64,000 bases of DNA from Streptomyces sp. NBC_01446 (GCF_026340095.1 NZ_JAPEPO010000003.1:744001-808000); one strand, 5' to 3'; shown: positions 1 through 8,552, numbered from the stretch's first letter. Notes: a model not told the origin generated them from the letters alone. Made by a program: numbers and translations.

Positions 1-240
1 ACGCTCGTCGTCGCCGCCGCGACCGCCGCCGTCCTCACCCGGGACCCGGCCCGTCAGGCACTCGTGCTGGCTCTGCTCGGGCTCGCGCTCGCCGTCCTGT
101 TCACCGCTCTGCAGTCTCCGGATGTGGCCCTCTCGCAGCTCGCGGTCGGCTCCGCGCTGACGCCGCTGATGCTCCTGCTCACCGTCCGCAAGGTGCGTGG
201 CCGTGGCCATCGCGGCGGCCGGAAGAGGGGGCGCGCGTGA
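1..240 (+). CDS. Mrp-type antiporter subunit, DUF4040/MbhD-like (5' partial)
   Basis: Open in frame 1 from the window edge to TGA at 238-240, so only the last 79 residues are seen. They form two hydrophobic helices around the segment LQSPDVALSQLAVGSALTPL, typical of the DUF4040 (MbhD) domain that sits in MrpA or stands alone in actinobacterial Mrp/Mnh cation/proton antiporters, followed by a basic tail (RKVRGRGHRGGRKRGRA). It overlaps the next gene by GTGA, so it belongs to the same operon. The family and the operon context agree; whether it is a free subunit or the end of a longer MrpA-like protein cannot be seen. Confidence 0.8.
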   Translation, partial: TLVVAAATAAVLTRDPARQALVLALLGLALAVLFTALQSPDVALSQLAVGSALTPLMLLLTVRKVRGRGHRGGRKRGRA

Positions 241-1010
241 GCAGGAAGGCACGGCTGTGGCTGTTGGCGGTGGGGGGCATCGGCGTGGCCGTCCTCCTCG
301 CTTGCGCAGCTTTCGACCTGCCCGGCTTCGGCGGCACCTCGCACCCGTACGGGGAGCGCGCGGTCCGCAGTGCCCTTGCCCGGCACACCGCCAACGTCAT
401 CTCCTCCGTCAACTTCGACCAGCGTGCCTTCGACACCCTTGGCGAGGAGTCCATCCTGTTCGCCGCCGTCCTCGGCACCGTCGTCCTGCTCCGCGAAACC
501 CGCGACGAGCACAGCGAACCGCCCGAGACGGTCCGGGTCGATCCACACGTACGTCGCTACGCGCTGATCGCCCTGCCCGTCACTCTGCTCATCGGCCTCT
601 ACATCATCGCGCACGGTCAGCTCAGTCCCGGCGGCGGCTTCCAGGGCGGCGTCATCGTGGCGACCGCGCTGCACCTCCTCTACATCGCCATCGACTACAA
701 GGCGCTCGAGCGCATCAGACCGGCCGCCGCGTACGCGATCGCGGACGCCGCGGGCGAAGCCGCGTACGTTCTCCTCGGCACGGCAGGGCTCCTCGCCGGG
801 TCGGTGTTCCTCGCCAACTTCCTGCCGTACGGGACGTTCAACACCCTCTCCTCCGGCGGCACCGTCCCGCTCCTCAACGCCGCGATCGGCGTGGAGGTGG
901 CCGGCGCGACCGTCGTGCTGCTCGCCCGGTTCCTGGACCAGGCCCTGGAGATCGAGGGCGGCGGGACGGGCGGGACTGGCCGACAGGACGAGGAGGCGAA
1001 CCGGTCATGA
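237..1010 (+). CDS. mnhB: Na+/H+ antiporter subunit MrpB/MnhB (MbhE-MnhB fusion)
   Basis: 257 residues, GTG start inside the GTGA overlap with the upstream gene. The first ~85 residues have one membrane helix and the LGEESILFAAVLGTVVLLRE motif of the MbhE region; residues ~105-240 are the MnhB domain (GLYIIAHGQLSPGGGFQGGVI is the family signature) with four hydrophobic helices. MrpB is an essential membrane subunit of the multi-subunit secondary antiporter that expels Na+ in exchange for protons. The acidic, glycine-rich tail looks dispensable. It overlaps mnhC by ATGA at 1007-1010. Confidence comes from signature, length and gene order. Confidence 0.9.
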   Translation: MSRKARLWLLAVGGIGVAVLLACAAFDLPGFGGTSHPYGERAVRSALARHTANVISSVNFDQRAFDTLGEESILFAAVLGTVVLLRETRDEHSEPPETVRVDPHVRRYALIALPVTLLIGLYIIAHGQLSPGGGFQGGVIVATALHLLYIAIDYKALERIRPAAAYAIADAAGEAAYVLLGTAGLLAGSVFLANFLPYGTFNTLSSGGTVPLLNAAIGVEVAGATVVLLARFLDQALEIEGGGTGGTGRQDEEANRS

Positions 1011-1354
1011 GCGTGCTTCCGTATCTGGCAGCGGGATGGGTCTTCCTCGTCGGCTGCTACGGGCTGGCCACGAGCCGCAATCTGATCCACGCGGTGGGCT
1101 GCCTGTCCGTATGCCAGAGCTCGACGTACGTGCTACTGCTCGCCGTGGGCTACCGCCGGGGCGGAACCGCCCCCGTCTTCTCCGACATCGCCCCCGGCTC
1201 CCGCCCCGTCGTCGACCCGGTCGTCCAGGCTCTCGTCCTCACCGACGTCGTCGTGGGCGCCACGGTCACCGCCTTGCTGCTCGCCCTCGTCATCCAGACC
1301 GCCAAACGGCACGGCACCGTCGACCCGGACGAACTGTCGGAGCTCCGGGGGTGA
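1007..1354 (+). CDS. mnhC: Na+/H+ antiporter subunit MrpC/MnhC (NuoK-like)
   Basis: 115 residues beginning at the ATG in the ATGA overlap with mnhB. Three hydrophobic helices with the NuoK-like pattern: GCYGLATSRNLIHAVGCLSV in the first half and DPVVQALVLTDVVVGATVTALLLAL in the second, where the family keeps the DPxxQALxLTxIVIG motif. MrpC pairs with MrpD in the proton-conducting half of the complex. It overlaps mnhD by GTGA at 1351-1354, so B-C-D are translationally coupled. Confidence 0.92.
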   Translation: MSVLPYLAAGWVFLVGCYGLATSRNLIHAVGCLSVCQSSTYVLLLAVGYRRGGTAPVFSDIAPGSRPVVDPVVQALVLTDVVVGATVTALLLALVIQTAKRHGTVDPDELSELRG

Positions 1355-3162
1355 CAACCGCGCAGCTCCTGCCCCTGATTGTGGCTACCCCGCTCCTCGG
1401 CGCGGCACTTCTGGTCGCGGCGGGCCGACGGCTGCCCAGGTTCGCCGCCGAGGTTCTGGGCTTCGCCTTCTCTGCGGGCGCTGCCGCGTGGGCCGTCGCC
1501 CTCCTCGTACTCTCGCCGTCGGCGGGCTCGCGCGCCGTCGAGTGGATGGGCGGATGGCGGCCCCGCGACGGCGTGAGCGTGGGGATCGTGCTCGTCGGCG
1601 ACCGGGTCGGCGTCGGACTCGCCGCTCTCACCTCCGTCCTGGTGGTTGCCGCTCTCGCCTACTCCTGGCGGTACTTCGACGAACCGCCGCACCAGCACGC
1701 GGGCTCCTTCCCCGCTCTCATCCTGCTGTTCCAGGCCGGTATGTGCGGATTCGTTCTCACCGGTGATCTCTTCAACGCGTTCGTCTTCTTCGAACTCATG
1801 GGCGTCGTCGCCTACGCCCTCACCGGCTACCGGGTGGAGGAAGCCCGGGCGGTTCAGGGCGCGTTGACGTTCGGCATCATCAACTCACTGGGCGGCTACA
1901 CCACGCTGTTCGGCATCGGTCTGCTGTACGCACGCACCGGTGAGCTCGGCCTCGCGCAGATCGGCGGACGTCTCGACGCGCACCCGCACGACGGACGCCC
2001 TGACGTGCTGGTCCTGGCCGCCTTCGTCCTGGTCCTCACCGGTCTCCTCGTCAAGGCGGCGGCCGTCCCGTTCCACTTCTGGCTGCCCGACGCGCATGCC
2101 GTCGCCCCGACGCCCGTCTGCATCCTGCTGTCAGGAGTCATGGTCGAGCTCGGCGTCTACGGCACGGCACGTGTCTACTGGACCGTGTTCGCCGGCCCCG
2201 GCGGCATCCCGGGGCCCAGCGTGCACCGCGCCCTGCTGACCCTCGGCGTGCTCACCGCCCTCGTGGGTGCCGTGATGTGCTGGCAGCAACGCCACCTGAA
2301 GCGGTTGCTCGCGTTCTCCAGCGTCTCCCACACGGGCCTGTTCCTCGTCGGCGTCTCGGTCCTCAGCCCGGAGGGCCTCGACGGCACCATCCTGTACGTC
2401 CTCGCCCACGCGGGCGTGAAGGCCGCGCTGTTCGCCTGCGCGGGCATCCTCCTGAACCGATTCAGCAGCGTCGACGAACACGAACTGCACGGCCGGGCAC
2501 GTCAACTCCCCCTGGTCGGTGCGCTTTTCGCGGCGGGCGGGCTGGCTCTCGCCGGACTGCCGCCCTTCGGTACGGGCCTGGGCAAGGCCGTGTCCGAGGA
2601 GGCCGCGGGGTGGTGGCCGACCTGTGTCTTCGTGGCCGCATCGGCACTCACGGGAGGAGCCGTCCTGCGTGCCTCCGCGCGGATCTTCCTGGGCTGGGGT
2701 CCCCGTCCCTCCGGCAACCTGGAGACCACGACGGGCAAGGACGAGGAGCCGGAGACAAGCGGCCCGCTGAGGCGCATCCCGGACACGATGCTCGCCGTAC
2801 CCGTAGTGCTCATGGCAGGTGCGCTGGCCGTGGGGCTGGTGCCGGGGCTGTGGCCGGCCGTGGGCCGGGCGGCCGACGCGTTCACCGATCACGCCGGATA
2901 CACGGCCGCTGTACTGGGGACAGCAGAAACGGCGCCGCCCCCGGTCACACCCGCACCCCACTGGACGGGAGTCGGGGTCGCCCTGGGCCTTCTCTCCTCG
3001 GCCCTGGCGCTCGCCCTGGCCTGGACGGCGGTGCGCCGGCCCGCCACGGACGAACGGGCGCGCTGGGCCGCGCCCCTCCACCGTCTCCAGTCGGGCCACC
3101 TCGGTGACTACGTCGCGTTCACACTGGCGGGCATCACGCTGCTGACCGCGCTCCTCTTGTAG
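1351..3162 (+). CDS. mnhD: Na+/H+ antiporter subunit MrpD/MnhD (NuoL/M/N-like)
   Basis: 603 residues from GTG at 1351, chosen because it overlaps the mnhC stop as GTGA; the reading frame stays open further upstream but only inside mnhC. Fourteen or so membrane helices. Proton-channel motifs are clear: FFELMGVVAYALTGYR with the conserved glutamate, LLVKAAAVPFHFWLPDAHAVAPTP with the broken-helix lysine, and QQRHLKRLLAFSSVSHTG. The last ~150 residues carry a cytoplasmic loop (PSGNLETTTGKDEEPE) and two more helices. Last intact gene of the antiporter operon; a decayed copy of its 3' end follows. Confidence 0.93.
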   Translation: MTTAQLLPLIVATPLLGAALLVAAGRRLPRFAAEVLGFAFSAGAAAWAVALLVLSPSAGSRAVEWMGGWRPRDGVSVGIVLVGDRVGVGLAALTSVLVVAALAYSWRYFDEPPHQHAGSFPALILLFQAGMCGFVLTGDLFNAFVFFELMGVVAYALTGYRVEEARAVQGALTFGIINSLGGYTTLFGIGLLYARTGELGLAQIGGRLDAHPHDGRPDVLVLAAFVLVLTGLLVKAAAVPFHFWLPDAHAVAPTPVCILLSGVMVELGVYGTARVYWTVFAGPGGIPGPSVHRALLTLGVLTALVGAVMCWQQRHLKRLLAFSSVSHTGLFLVGVSVLSPEGLDGTILYVLAHAGVKAALFACAGILLNRFSSVDEHELHGRARQLPLVGALFAAGGLALAGLPPFGTGLGKAVSEEAAGWWPTCVFVAASALTGGAVLRASARIFLGWGPRPSGNLETTTGKDEEPETSGPLRRIPDTMLAVPVVLMAGALAVGLVPGLWPAVGRAADAFTDHAGYTAAVLGTAETAPPPVTPAPHWTGVGVALGLLSSALALALAWTAVRRPATDERARWAAPLHRLQSGHLGDYVAFTLAGITLLTALLL

Positions 3163-3189
3163 CGATACGGGCCTGGCCCTGCGAACCTC

Positions 3190-3600
3190 GCGCAGGCCGG
3201 CTCATCCGCATTCCCGACACGATGCTTGCCTGACCGGCTGTTCTGCTCGCCGCCACCCTCGCGTTCGTCCTGATCGCTGCGGGCCGGCACCGGCGCCGGT
3301 CGCGCCGCCCACTGCTTCACCGACCACATTGGCTACGTTGCTGAGGTGACCCATGCCATCGCCACGGTCCGTCCAGCACGCCCCCGCCCTGGCGCGCCGC
3401 CGGAGTGCTGCTCGGGCTGCTGTCCACGGGCTCGCGGCCATGCTCGCCCGGACAGCCGTGCACCGCAGGGCGTGGTACCGCGCGCGCCGGGTACTACCCC
3501 TAGCACGACTACATGCAGAGCACGTCAGTGACTACTCCGTCTTCGCGGTGCCGGGTATCGCGAAGATCGCCGTACTCCTCCTGCGAGCCGTAGCTCAAAG
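3190..3600 (+). pseudogene. Decayed second copy of an mrpD 3' end
   Basis: After the mnhD stop the DNA still resembles the last ~130 codons of mnhD. At 3203-3235 CGCATTCCCGACACGATGCT matches the RIPDTMLA stretch of mnhD, now followed by a TGA; at ~3300-3345 GCTTCACCGACCACATTGGC matches its FTDHAGYTA stretch; and at 3440-3585 one frame reads ARTAVHRRAWYRARR...LARLHAEHVSDYSVFAV, aligned with WTAVRRPATDERARW...LHRLQSGHLGDYVAFTL. Several frameshifts and stops make it non-functional. It may be a tandem duplication that decayed, or the rest of a second antiporter operon. Identity is too low for a recent duplication. Confidence 0.7.
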
Positions 3601-3701
3601 ACGGGTGCGGCCCGTGAACGGATCTGGTGCCCGGAGTGAGGGCGGGTTCCCCGACCCCACTCTCGCATTGCCTCGCCCCTGCTCACGACGAAGGTGGAAC
3701 G

Positions 3702-4730
3702 ATGTCTGACGCCCGGCAGAAGCGAAGTGATCCGGACGAAGACAGCAGGACGACTGTCACCGTCTATGTCGCCCTCGGTGCCAATCTCGTCATCGCGCTG
3801 GCCAAATTACTCGGTGGGCTCGTCTCGAACTCGCCCGCCCTGCTGTCCGAGGCGGCGCACTCGGTGGCCGACAGCCTCAACGAGGTCTTCCTGCTGGCCT
3901 CGCTCAAGCGCAGCACCCGCGACGCGGACGCCAAGCATCCCTTCGGATATGGCAAGGAACGCTACTTCTGGTCCCTGCTCGCTGCCGTCGGCATCTTCGT
4001 GATGGGCGGCTGCTTCTCCTTCTTCCAGGGGATCGAGGCATTGCGTTCGGGCGGCTCCGAGACTCACACCGGCTACGTCGTCGTTCTCGCCGTGCTCGGC
4101 GTCGCGCTCCTCGCGGAGGGTTCATCGCTGGTGAGGGCTCTGGTTCAGGTCCGCGGCAATGCCCGGCACGCCTCGCGTGGCATGGTGCGCGAGATCCGCG
4201 CGGGCGACGACCCGGCCCTGCGGACAGTGCTCGCCGAGGACTCCACCGCCTGCCTGGGTGTCGTGCTCGCCATCGTTGGCGTGGGCCTGCATATGCTCAC
4301 CGACAACATCGCCTACGAAGCCTGGGCCTCGCTCCTCATCGGTGTCTTGCTCGTCTTCGTCGCGTTCCAACTGGCAGGCCAGTCACGCGATCAGCTGATC
4401 GGCGAGGCTGCCGACCCTGTACTGCGCCGCGAGATCCACGAGTTTCTCGACGAGCAGCGGGAGATCGATGCCGTCAGCACCCTGCTGACCATGCGCCTGG
4501 GCACCCGCTCCACACTCGTCGCCGTCCGCGTCGACCTGATTGGCGGTATGGACAGCGAGGATGTCGAAGAGGTACTCGTCCGCATCAAGTCGGACATGAC
4601 CCGCCGCTGGCCTCTCGCCGACCAAGTCTTTCTGGATGTCACCGAGGCCACCGCGAAGGACCGTGCCCGTGCCGCCGGTGAACGACGTGAGCTGGACGCG
4701 ACAGTCGAGGCACAGGAGGCACGCGACTGA
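3702..4730 (+). CDS. Cation diffusion facilitator transporter
   Basis: 342 residues from ATG at 3702, with GAAGGTGG just upstream at 3690-3697. Six membrane helices in the first ~220 residues, then a cytoplasmic ferredoxin-like domain (VSTLLTMRLGTRSTLVAVRVDL). Helix 2 carries SEAAHSVADS, the HxxxD half of the metal site; helix 5 has AEDSTACLG, with Glu-Asp in place of the usual His/Asp-xxx-Asp, as in the ZnT9-like branch. HPFGYGKERYFW is the usual CDF loop motif. It probably exports a divalent metal ion in exchange for protons; the metal cannot be told. It stands alone between the antiporter operon and a convergent methyltransferase. Confidence 0.88.
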   Translation: MSDARQKRSDPDEDSRTTVTVYVALGANLVIALAKLLGGLVSNSPALLSEAAHSVADSLNEVFLLASLKRSTRDADAKHPFGYGKERYFWSLLAAVGIFVMGGCFSFFQGIEALRSGGSETHTGYVVVLAVLGVALLAEGSSLVRALVQVRGNARHASRGMVREIRAGDDPALRTVLAEDSTACLGVVLAIVGVGLHMLTDNIAYEAWASLLIGVLLVFVAFQLAGQSRDQLIGEAADPVLRREIHEFLDEQREIDAVSTLLTMRLGTRSTLVAVRVDLIGGMDSEDVEEVLVRIKSDMTRRWPLADQVFLDVTEATAKDRARAAGERRELDATVEAQEARD

Positions 4731-5278
4731 ACCGAGGACGAAGACAGGGGCGCCCTCAGGAGTGCTCCGAGGGAGCACGAATACCCATGGCAGCAGAGAA
4801 GCCCGCTCTCTGGAAAACGGTACGGCCGCCCGGCAGTTGACGCAGTTGCCGCCGACGTCGCGTCGCAGGGGTCGCCGAACTGCCGGGATGTGCGGCATGG
4901 CCGACATGGGACGTGCGTCGCGCGACGGCCGGCCTCCAGCGGGTCGTCGCGTGACAGTCCGTTGGAGGCCGATGCCGAGGGTTTCACCGCTGTCGACGGG
5001 TGACGTCGATACGGCGGGGCACACGGAAGTTGGGACGCACGTGATGATCGCCTTTGGCATCATCACGTGCCAGACGCGATCCGGTACGCCCGGGCGTAGC
5101 CGGGGCCGGCGATGCAAGGCCGGACCGAGTGCGCGCCGACGAGGCGCACGGCTGCCGCACAAGTCGCTCCCGCCTGTACGCAGACGCGGCATCACCTCGC
5201 ACGAGACATGGCCATCGATGAAGAAAATCAACTTTCGCAACAGGCCCGGGTGCTCCGGCGCCGGCCCACACGTCTCCC
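4731..5278. other. Convergent intergenic region, no gene recognised
   Basis: 548 bases between two convergent genes. Long open frames cross it on both strands but none has a recognisable protein, a ribosome site or a plausible start. The only clear structure is the perfect inverted repeat at 5037-5070 listed separately. Confidence 0.5.
5037..5070. terminator. Perfect 12-bp inverted repeat, probable two-way terminator
   Basis: GCACGTGATGAT at 5037-5048 and its exact reverse complement ATCATCACGTGC at 5059-5070 enclose CGCCTTTGGC, which can fold a further 3 bp (GCC/GGC). It lies between the convergent CDF and methyltransferase genes, where a bidirectional terminator is expected. There is no T-tract, so it could instead be a protein-binding palindrome. 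Confidence 0.5.
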
Positions 5279-6004
5279 TCAGCGCGCAGGGCGGCGCGCG
5301 GCCAGAAGATCGGCGTGGGGGGCGTGCACGACTTGCAGGCCCTGTGCCTCAAGTTCTGCGCCGATCTCCGCAGCGCTGGCCGGCCAGAGCTCGAATGTCT
5401 CCCGCTGCTGGCGCAACACCCGTCCGTCTCGTTCGACGTGGTAGGTGAAGACCATGCGCACGAACCCCGCATCGGGTTCTCGGGTGATATCCGCGCCGTA
5501 GATGTCCGGGCCTACCCGGACCGGCCCGAGCCGTCCCACCTTCTCGCGCCCGGTCGGCAGTTCGGTGGGCGGAGGGTCGAAGAGCAGGAGCCCGTCGGGC
5601 AGGAGCGCGCGGCTGACGGCCTGCCAGGTGGAGCGTCGGGTGGCGGGGTCGAGGCAGGCGATGATGTTGGAGGCGACGGCCAGGTCTGCAACTTCCTCGA
5701 GTCCCGCACTCTCGATGGACTCGGGGTGAAGGGTGACGCGGGCACGCTGGTCAGCGCCCAGACCAGCCAGGCGGGACAGCAGGGCGGCGCGCATCGGGGC
5801 CGCCGGCTCGACAGCGTGGATCGGCGCGGCGGACGCGGTCAGCAAGGTCTCTGTGACGATCCCGGTACCCGCACCGACATCAAGGATCCCGTGCCGGGCG
5901 TGGCTGGCCGCCTCGGCGAAGCGCCGTTGTGCCAGGCGACGGTCGGTTTCACCCTGGAGCAGATCGTAGAACTCGACAGAGACCGTGTAGCCGGCGCCGA
6001 ACAT
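5279..6004 (-). CDS. Class I SAM-dependent methyltransferase
   Basis: 241 residues from ATG at 6004 (GGGTGAG just upstream on this strand); the open frame continues 101 codons further but that part is an HAD pseudogene. Motif I is HGILDVGAGTGIVTETLL near residue 38, followed by IHAVEP (motif II, acidic end of strand 2) and VADLAVASNIIACLD (motif III), all of the Rossmann methyltransferase fold. The N-terminal VEFYDLLQGETDR is typical of small-molecule methyltransferases of the UbiE/TylF-like group. The C-terminal third (MVFTYHVERDGRVLRQQRETFELW) is the lid seen in that group. The substrate is unknown and no pathway neighbour helps. Confidence 0.82.
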   Translation of the reverse strand: MFGAGYTVSVEFYDLLQGETDRRLAQRRFAEAASHARHGILDVGAGTGIVTETLLTASAAPIHAVEPAAPMRAALLSRLAGLGADQRARVTLHPESIESAGLEEVADLAVASNIIACLDPATRRSTWQAVSRALLPDGLLLFDPPPTELPTGREKVGRLGPVRVGPDIYGADITREPDAGFVRMVFTYHVERDGRVLRQQRETFELWPASAAEIGAELEAQGLQVVHAPHADLLAARRPAR

Positions 6005-6073
6005 CTCACCCACGGCAGTGCGGCCCAACGAAATCGGGCGCGCAGAGGGCAGGGTCCGCGAGCACACCGCCGT

Positions 6074-6710
6074 TGGAACAGGCGCGCCGTCCGGCAACAC
6101 CGAGGTGGCCTTCCAGGCGCCGGCCGCGCGCAGGGCCCGCTCGCCGAGTCCGCGGGACGGCACCACTACAAACGGCACCTTGGCCCGGGCCGCAGCCTGC
6201 ACGCCCTGTGGGGCTGTGGCGGGCGACCAGCGCTTGGGGCGGCCCCACGCCCGCCTTCTTGAGAGCAACAGGCCCGCGGTCGGGGACGGGCTTACCAGTG
6301 TCCACACCCTGCGCTCTGGTACCGGTGTCGGTCACGGCATCCGCGTCCAGGACACACCACCTCGCCGCAAGGTCCCTCGCCGAGGCCGGGAAAGCGAGGA
6401 CGATCGTCCAGCCGCGCCCCTTCACCGTCCGCACCAGCCCGGACATACCGACAAGGGCCCGCATGTGGGACCGCAGCCGGGCGGACAGCTCCTGATTCGC
6501 CGTTCCGACCGCCCCGGCCCCGCCACAGTCCTCACGATTGGCGGGCACGTGGTCCGGCAGCTCGTCACCGCACGTGCTGCTCACTCCGTCGATGCGCGCC
6601 ATCGCCCGGCGGTGGCGGCTTTGGGCGAGCGCCGAGGTCCAGGCGATCGGGTGCCAGTAGCTCACGACGAGCGGAGGACCATCGGCATGGAGCAGCGTCA
6701 CGACCCGCAT
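6074..6710 (-). pseudogene. Decayed HAD-family phosphatase
   Basis: Reading this strand from 6710, the frame gives VTLLHADGPP where the family has the LLDxDGTL nucleophile motif (the catalytic Asp is now His), then SYWHPIAWTSALAQ, RAMARI, GDELPDHV, LVRTVKGRGWTIVLAFPASARDLAARWCVLDADAVTD and DTGKPVPD...ALKKAGVGPPQAL, all in the order of phosphoglycolate-phosphatase-like HAD proteins. Near 6200 the match jumps frame to VQAAARAKVPFVVVPSRGLGERALRAAGA, the usual motif IV region, which then runs into the methyltransferase start. Lost nucleophile plus frameshift make it a dead gene. Confidence 0.72.
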
Positions 6711-6826
6711 CAGCTGCCTCCCTCACTCGAGCCTCGTCTGCCTGTTCTCGACCCTACGATCAGCCCACCCTCACGGCACGGTCTCCACGGCCGTTTGCCA
6801 GCGTTGATCAGGGAAACCCGCACCGT

Positions 6827-7020
6827 ATGACACATCACGCTGGCGCTTGCCGCACCGTGGTGGTCACCGGCACCAGCGGTGGCATCGGGCGCACGTGCGT
6901 TACTGCGTTCGGCGCCCGGGGCGACCGGCTCGCGCTGATCGTCCGCGGCCCGGGTGGCCTGGACGGAGCGTGCGCGAAGCCGGACGAGCCGGCACCGCGA
7001 GAGTGATCGTCACTGAAACG
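6827..7020 (+). pseudogene. Short-chain dehydrogenase remnant (N-terminal part)
   Basis: ATG at 6827 opens 59 codons: CRTVVVTGTSGGIGRTCVTAFGARGDRLALIVR is the TGxxxGIG dinucleotide-binding start of a short-chain dehydrogenase. After GGLDGA the match slips into another frame (REAGRAGTARVIV), and nothing of the catalytic YxxxK half remains; the proline-rich ORF follows within 50 bases. A broken fragment, not a small gene. Confidence 0.7.
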
Positions 7021-7053
7021 CGAACACAGCCTCGGCCGGTAGGAGCCGTGATC

Positions 7054-7314
7054 ATGGGAACTGTGCCTGTACCAACCGACCCCGACGTGACCCCCGTGCC
7101 GCCGCCCGAACCCCCGCCTCGCCCAAAGCCCCCGGACCCTGGCGAACCGCCCGATGGGCCGAAACCGGGCGAGCCGCCAAGTCCACCGGATCCCCCGAAA
7201 CCGCCCGGCTCACCCGTCCCGCCACCTGAGCCGCCCGCGCCCCCCGGCCCGGACGAGCCCGACCCTGCGGAGCCGAAGCCGGGTCAGCCTTCCCCGATGG
7301 AGCCGCCGGACTGA
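7054..7314 (+). CDS. Small proline-rich protein (50% proline)
   Basis: 86 residues from ATG at 7054, eight bases after AGGAG at 7041-7045 (the alternative GTG at 7048 is too close). 43 of 86 residues are proline, in PPEPPPRPKPPDPGEPP-like runs with Asp, Glu, Lys and Gly. No signal peptide, membrane helix or cysteine, so it should be an extended, acidic, disordered protein. I know of no function; small proline-rich ORFs of this sort occur in Streptomyces. It lies among decayed genes, so it could be a leftover, but its good ribosome site and unbroken composition argue that it is expressed. Confidence 0.55.
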   Translation: MGTVPVPTDPDVTPVPPPEPPPRPKPPDPGEPPDGPKPGEPPSPPDPPKPPGSPVPPPEPPAPPGPDEPDPAEPKPGQPSPMEPPD

Positions 7315-7425
7315 CGGACCCTGCGGGTGACGGCACAGGGCACCGGCCAGCCGACCGCCCGGCACGTTCACCGAGCGTGCGCAAGGGCACACGGCGGCCG
7401 GTCCACGGAGTTCCAAAGCCCTGTT

Positions 7426-7725
7426 GGACTTCCAGGGAAGCTGTCGCACCGTGCGCGAGACCTCGAACTCGTCGCTGAGGATCACGACGTCGACCGAGCG
7501 GAAGCCGGGCGGGATGTCACGGTCGGCGCGCCGTCCTACGGGTGCGCGGCGTCGTGGTGGACGGTGACGCGCAGGGCCGCCCTTCGACCAGGTGGCGTCG
7601 CCCTTCTTGCGCCATCGGCCCCGTCCGAGCCACGCGTCGATCTGCGTCAGGTACGCCTCGATCCCGGCGTCCGGGGCGAGCACCGAGTGGCACAGATACA
7701 GGTCCGCGAGGGCAAGGCGCGGCAC
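7426..7725 (-). pseudogene. Unrecognised gene fragment, probably frameshifted
   Basis: On this strand from 7725 the frame reads MPRLALADLYLCHSVLAPDA, AYLTQIDAWLGRGRWRKKGDATW, then an arginine/proline-rich stretch that looks out of frame (the +1 frame there reads ALRVTVHHDAAHP), and then PPGFRSVDVVILSDEFEVSRTVRQLPW in the first frame again. The protein-like stretches at both ends and the shadow-like middle suggest a real gene with two compensating shifts and a lost 3' end. I do not recognise the family. Confidence 0.35.
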
Positions 7726-7734
7726 GGGGAACGT

Positions 7735-8218
7735 GTAGTTCGGGCGTTGCTCGACGAGGCCGTCAGCTGCTACGGCGCGGTCGAGCTGGTCGCCGTCTCG
7801 TGCATCGCCGACGGCCCCGCCACCTGGGTCGCGGAAGCCGTCCTCAAACGCGGGGCCGCCTGGAAGTAGTCATCCCGGCCACCGAGTACCGGGCAGGCCT
7901 GCCCGAGTGGCACCACGAGGTGTGCGACCGGCCGATGTCCCGCGCGGCCGAAGAAGCACGTAGCGAGGATACGCGGAGCGCGCGGGCCCGCCACCATCCG
8001 GCCATTGCACCGCGACTCCATGAGAAGGCATGACCGAGTCGACCAGCGAAGCGCACCAGACGGGCAGCGAAATCCTTGTCGGGCTCTCTGACGAGCTGCT
8101 CGCGGTCTGGGACGGGAAGCCCGCGCGCGGGTTCGGCGGGACCGCGGACGTGGTGGCGCACGCGGAGCGGACCGGAATGCCGTTCCGGGTGCTGCGACCC
8201 GAAGACGCCGGCCGCTGA
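7735..8218 (+). pseudogene. Frameshifted remnant of a Rossmann-like Streptomyces protein
   Basis: Three frames in turn give one protein: VRALLDEAV...VELVAVSCIADGPATWVAEAVLKRG (from 7735), then VVIPATEYRAGLPEWHHEVCD (from 7868), then TSEAHQTGSEILVGLSDELLAVWDGKPARGFGGTADVVAHAERTGMPFRVLRPEDA (from 8030 to the TGA at 8216). This is the order of a small hypothetical Streptomyces family with a nucleotide-binding-like AVWDGxPARGxGGTADVV motif. The N-terminal start is missing and two shifts break it. An ATG at 8030 could still yield the last 62 residues. Confidence 0.65.
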
Positions 8219-8232
8219 CCCACACCGCGACC

Positions 8233-8262
8233 AGCGGCCCGCCCCGACCGGGGCGGGCCGCT
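8233..8262. terminator. Strong hairpin terminator
   Basis: AGCGGCCCGCCCC at 8233-8245 pairs perfectly with GGGGCGGGCCGCT at 8250-8262 around the loop GACC. It follows the stop of the broken gene at 8218 and separates it from the GH92 gene. GC-rich, without T-tract, as is usual in Streptomyces. Confidence 0.75.
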
Positions 8263-8540
8263 CCCATGTCTGACACGGCTACACGTGGCCGCAGCCATGC
8301 GAGTCGTACTGAGCCGCGATCCGCTGCACCGCGGGGCGACTGCACGCCGCGCTTCTCGCCGATGGCCTCGGAGCGACCCGCGTTCGGGCGGCGCCGCGAG
8401 GGAGCAGGAGGAGTGCTCTCTCTAGAGGCCACGCAGGCAAGGGCAAGGGCAAGGGCCCCTCCGCACACTCAACCAGCTGCGGTGAACGATGGATTGACGG
8501 AACGACACCGGAAAGGCAAAGATCGACAGACACTGATTTT

Positions 8541-8552
8541 GACAACGTTGTC
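8541..8552. promoter_or_regulatory. Palindromic operator GACAACGTTGTC before GH92
   Basis: A perfect 12-bp palindrome 18 bases upstream of the GH92 start, just before the ribosome site AGGAGAGAGG. CpG/CG-centred 12-16 bp palindromes upstream of sugar genes are typical LacI-family sites. No lacI gene adjoins, so the regulator would be elsewhere. The TTGACA at 8539-8544 is too close to the start codon to be a -35 box. Its sequence differs from the xyloglucan-locus operator. Confidence 0.55.

Noticed and set aside
4383..5240. Minus-strand frame of 285 codons between the CDF and methyltransferase genes
   Set aside because: Overlaps the CDF gene, has no recognisable motif and no ribosome site.
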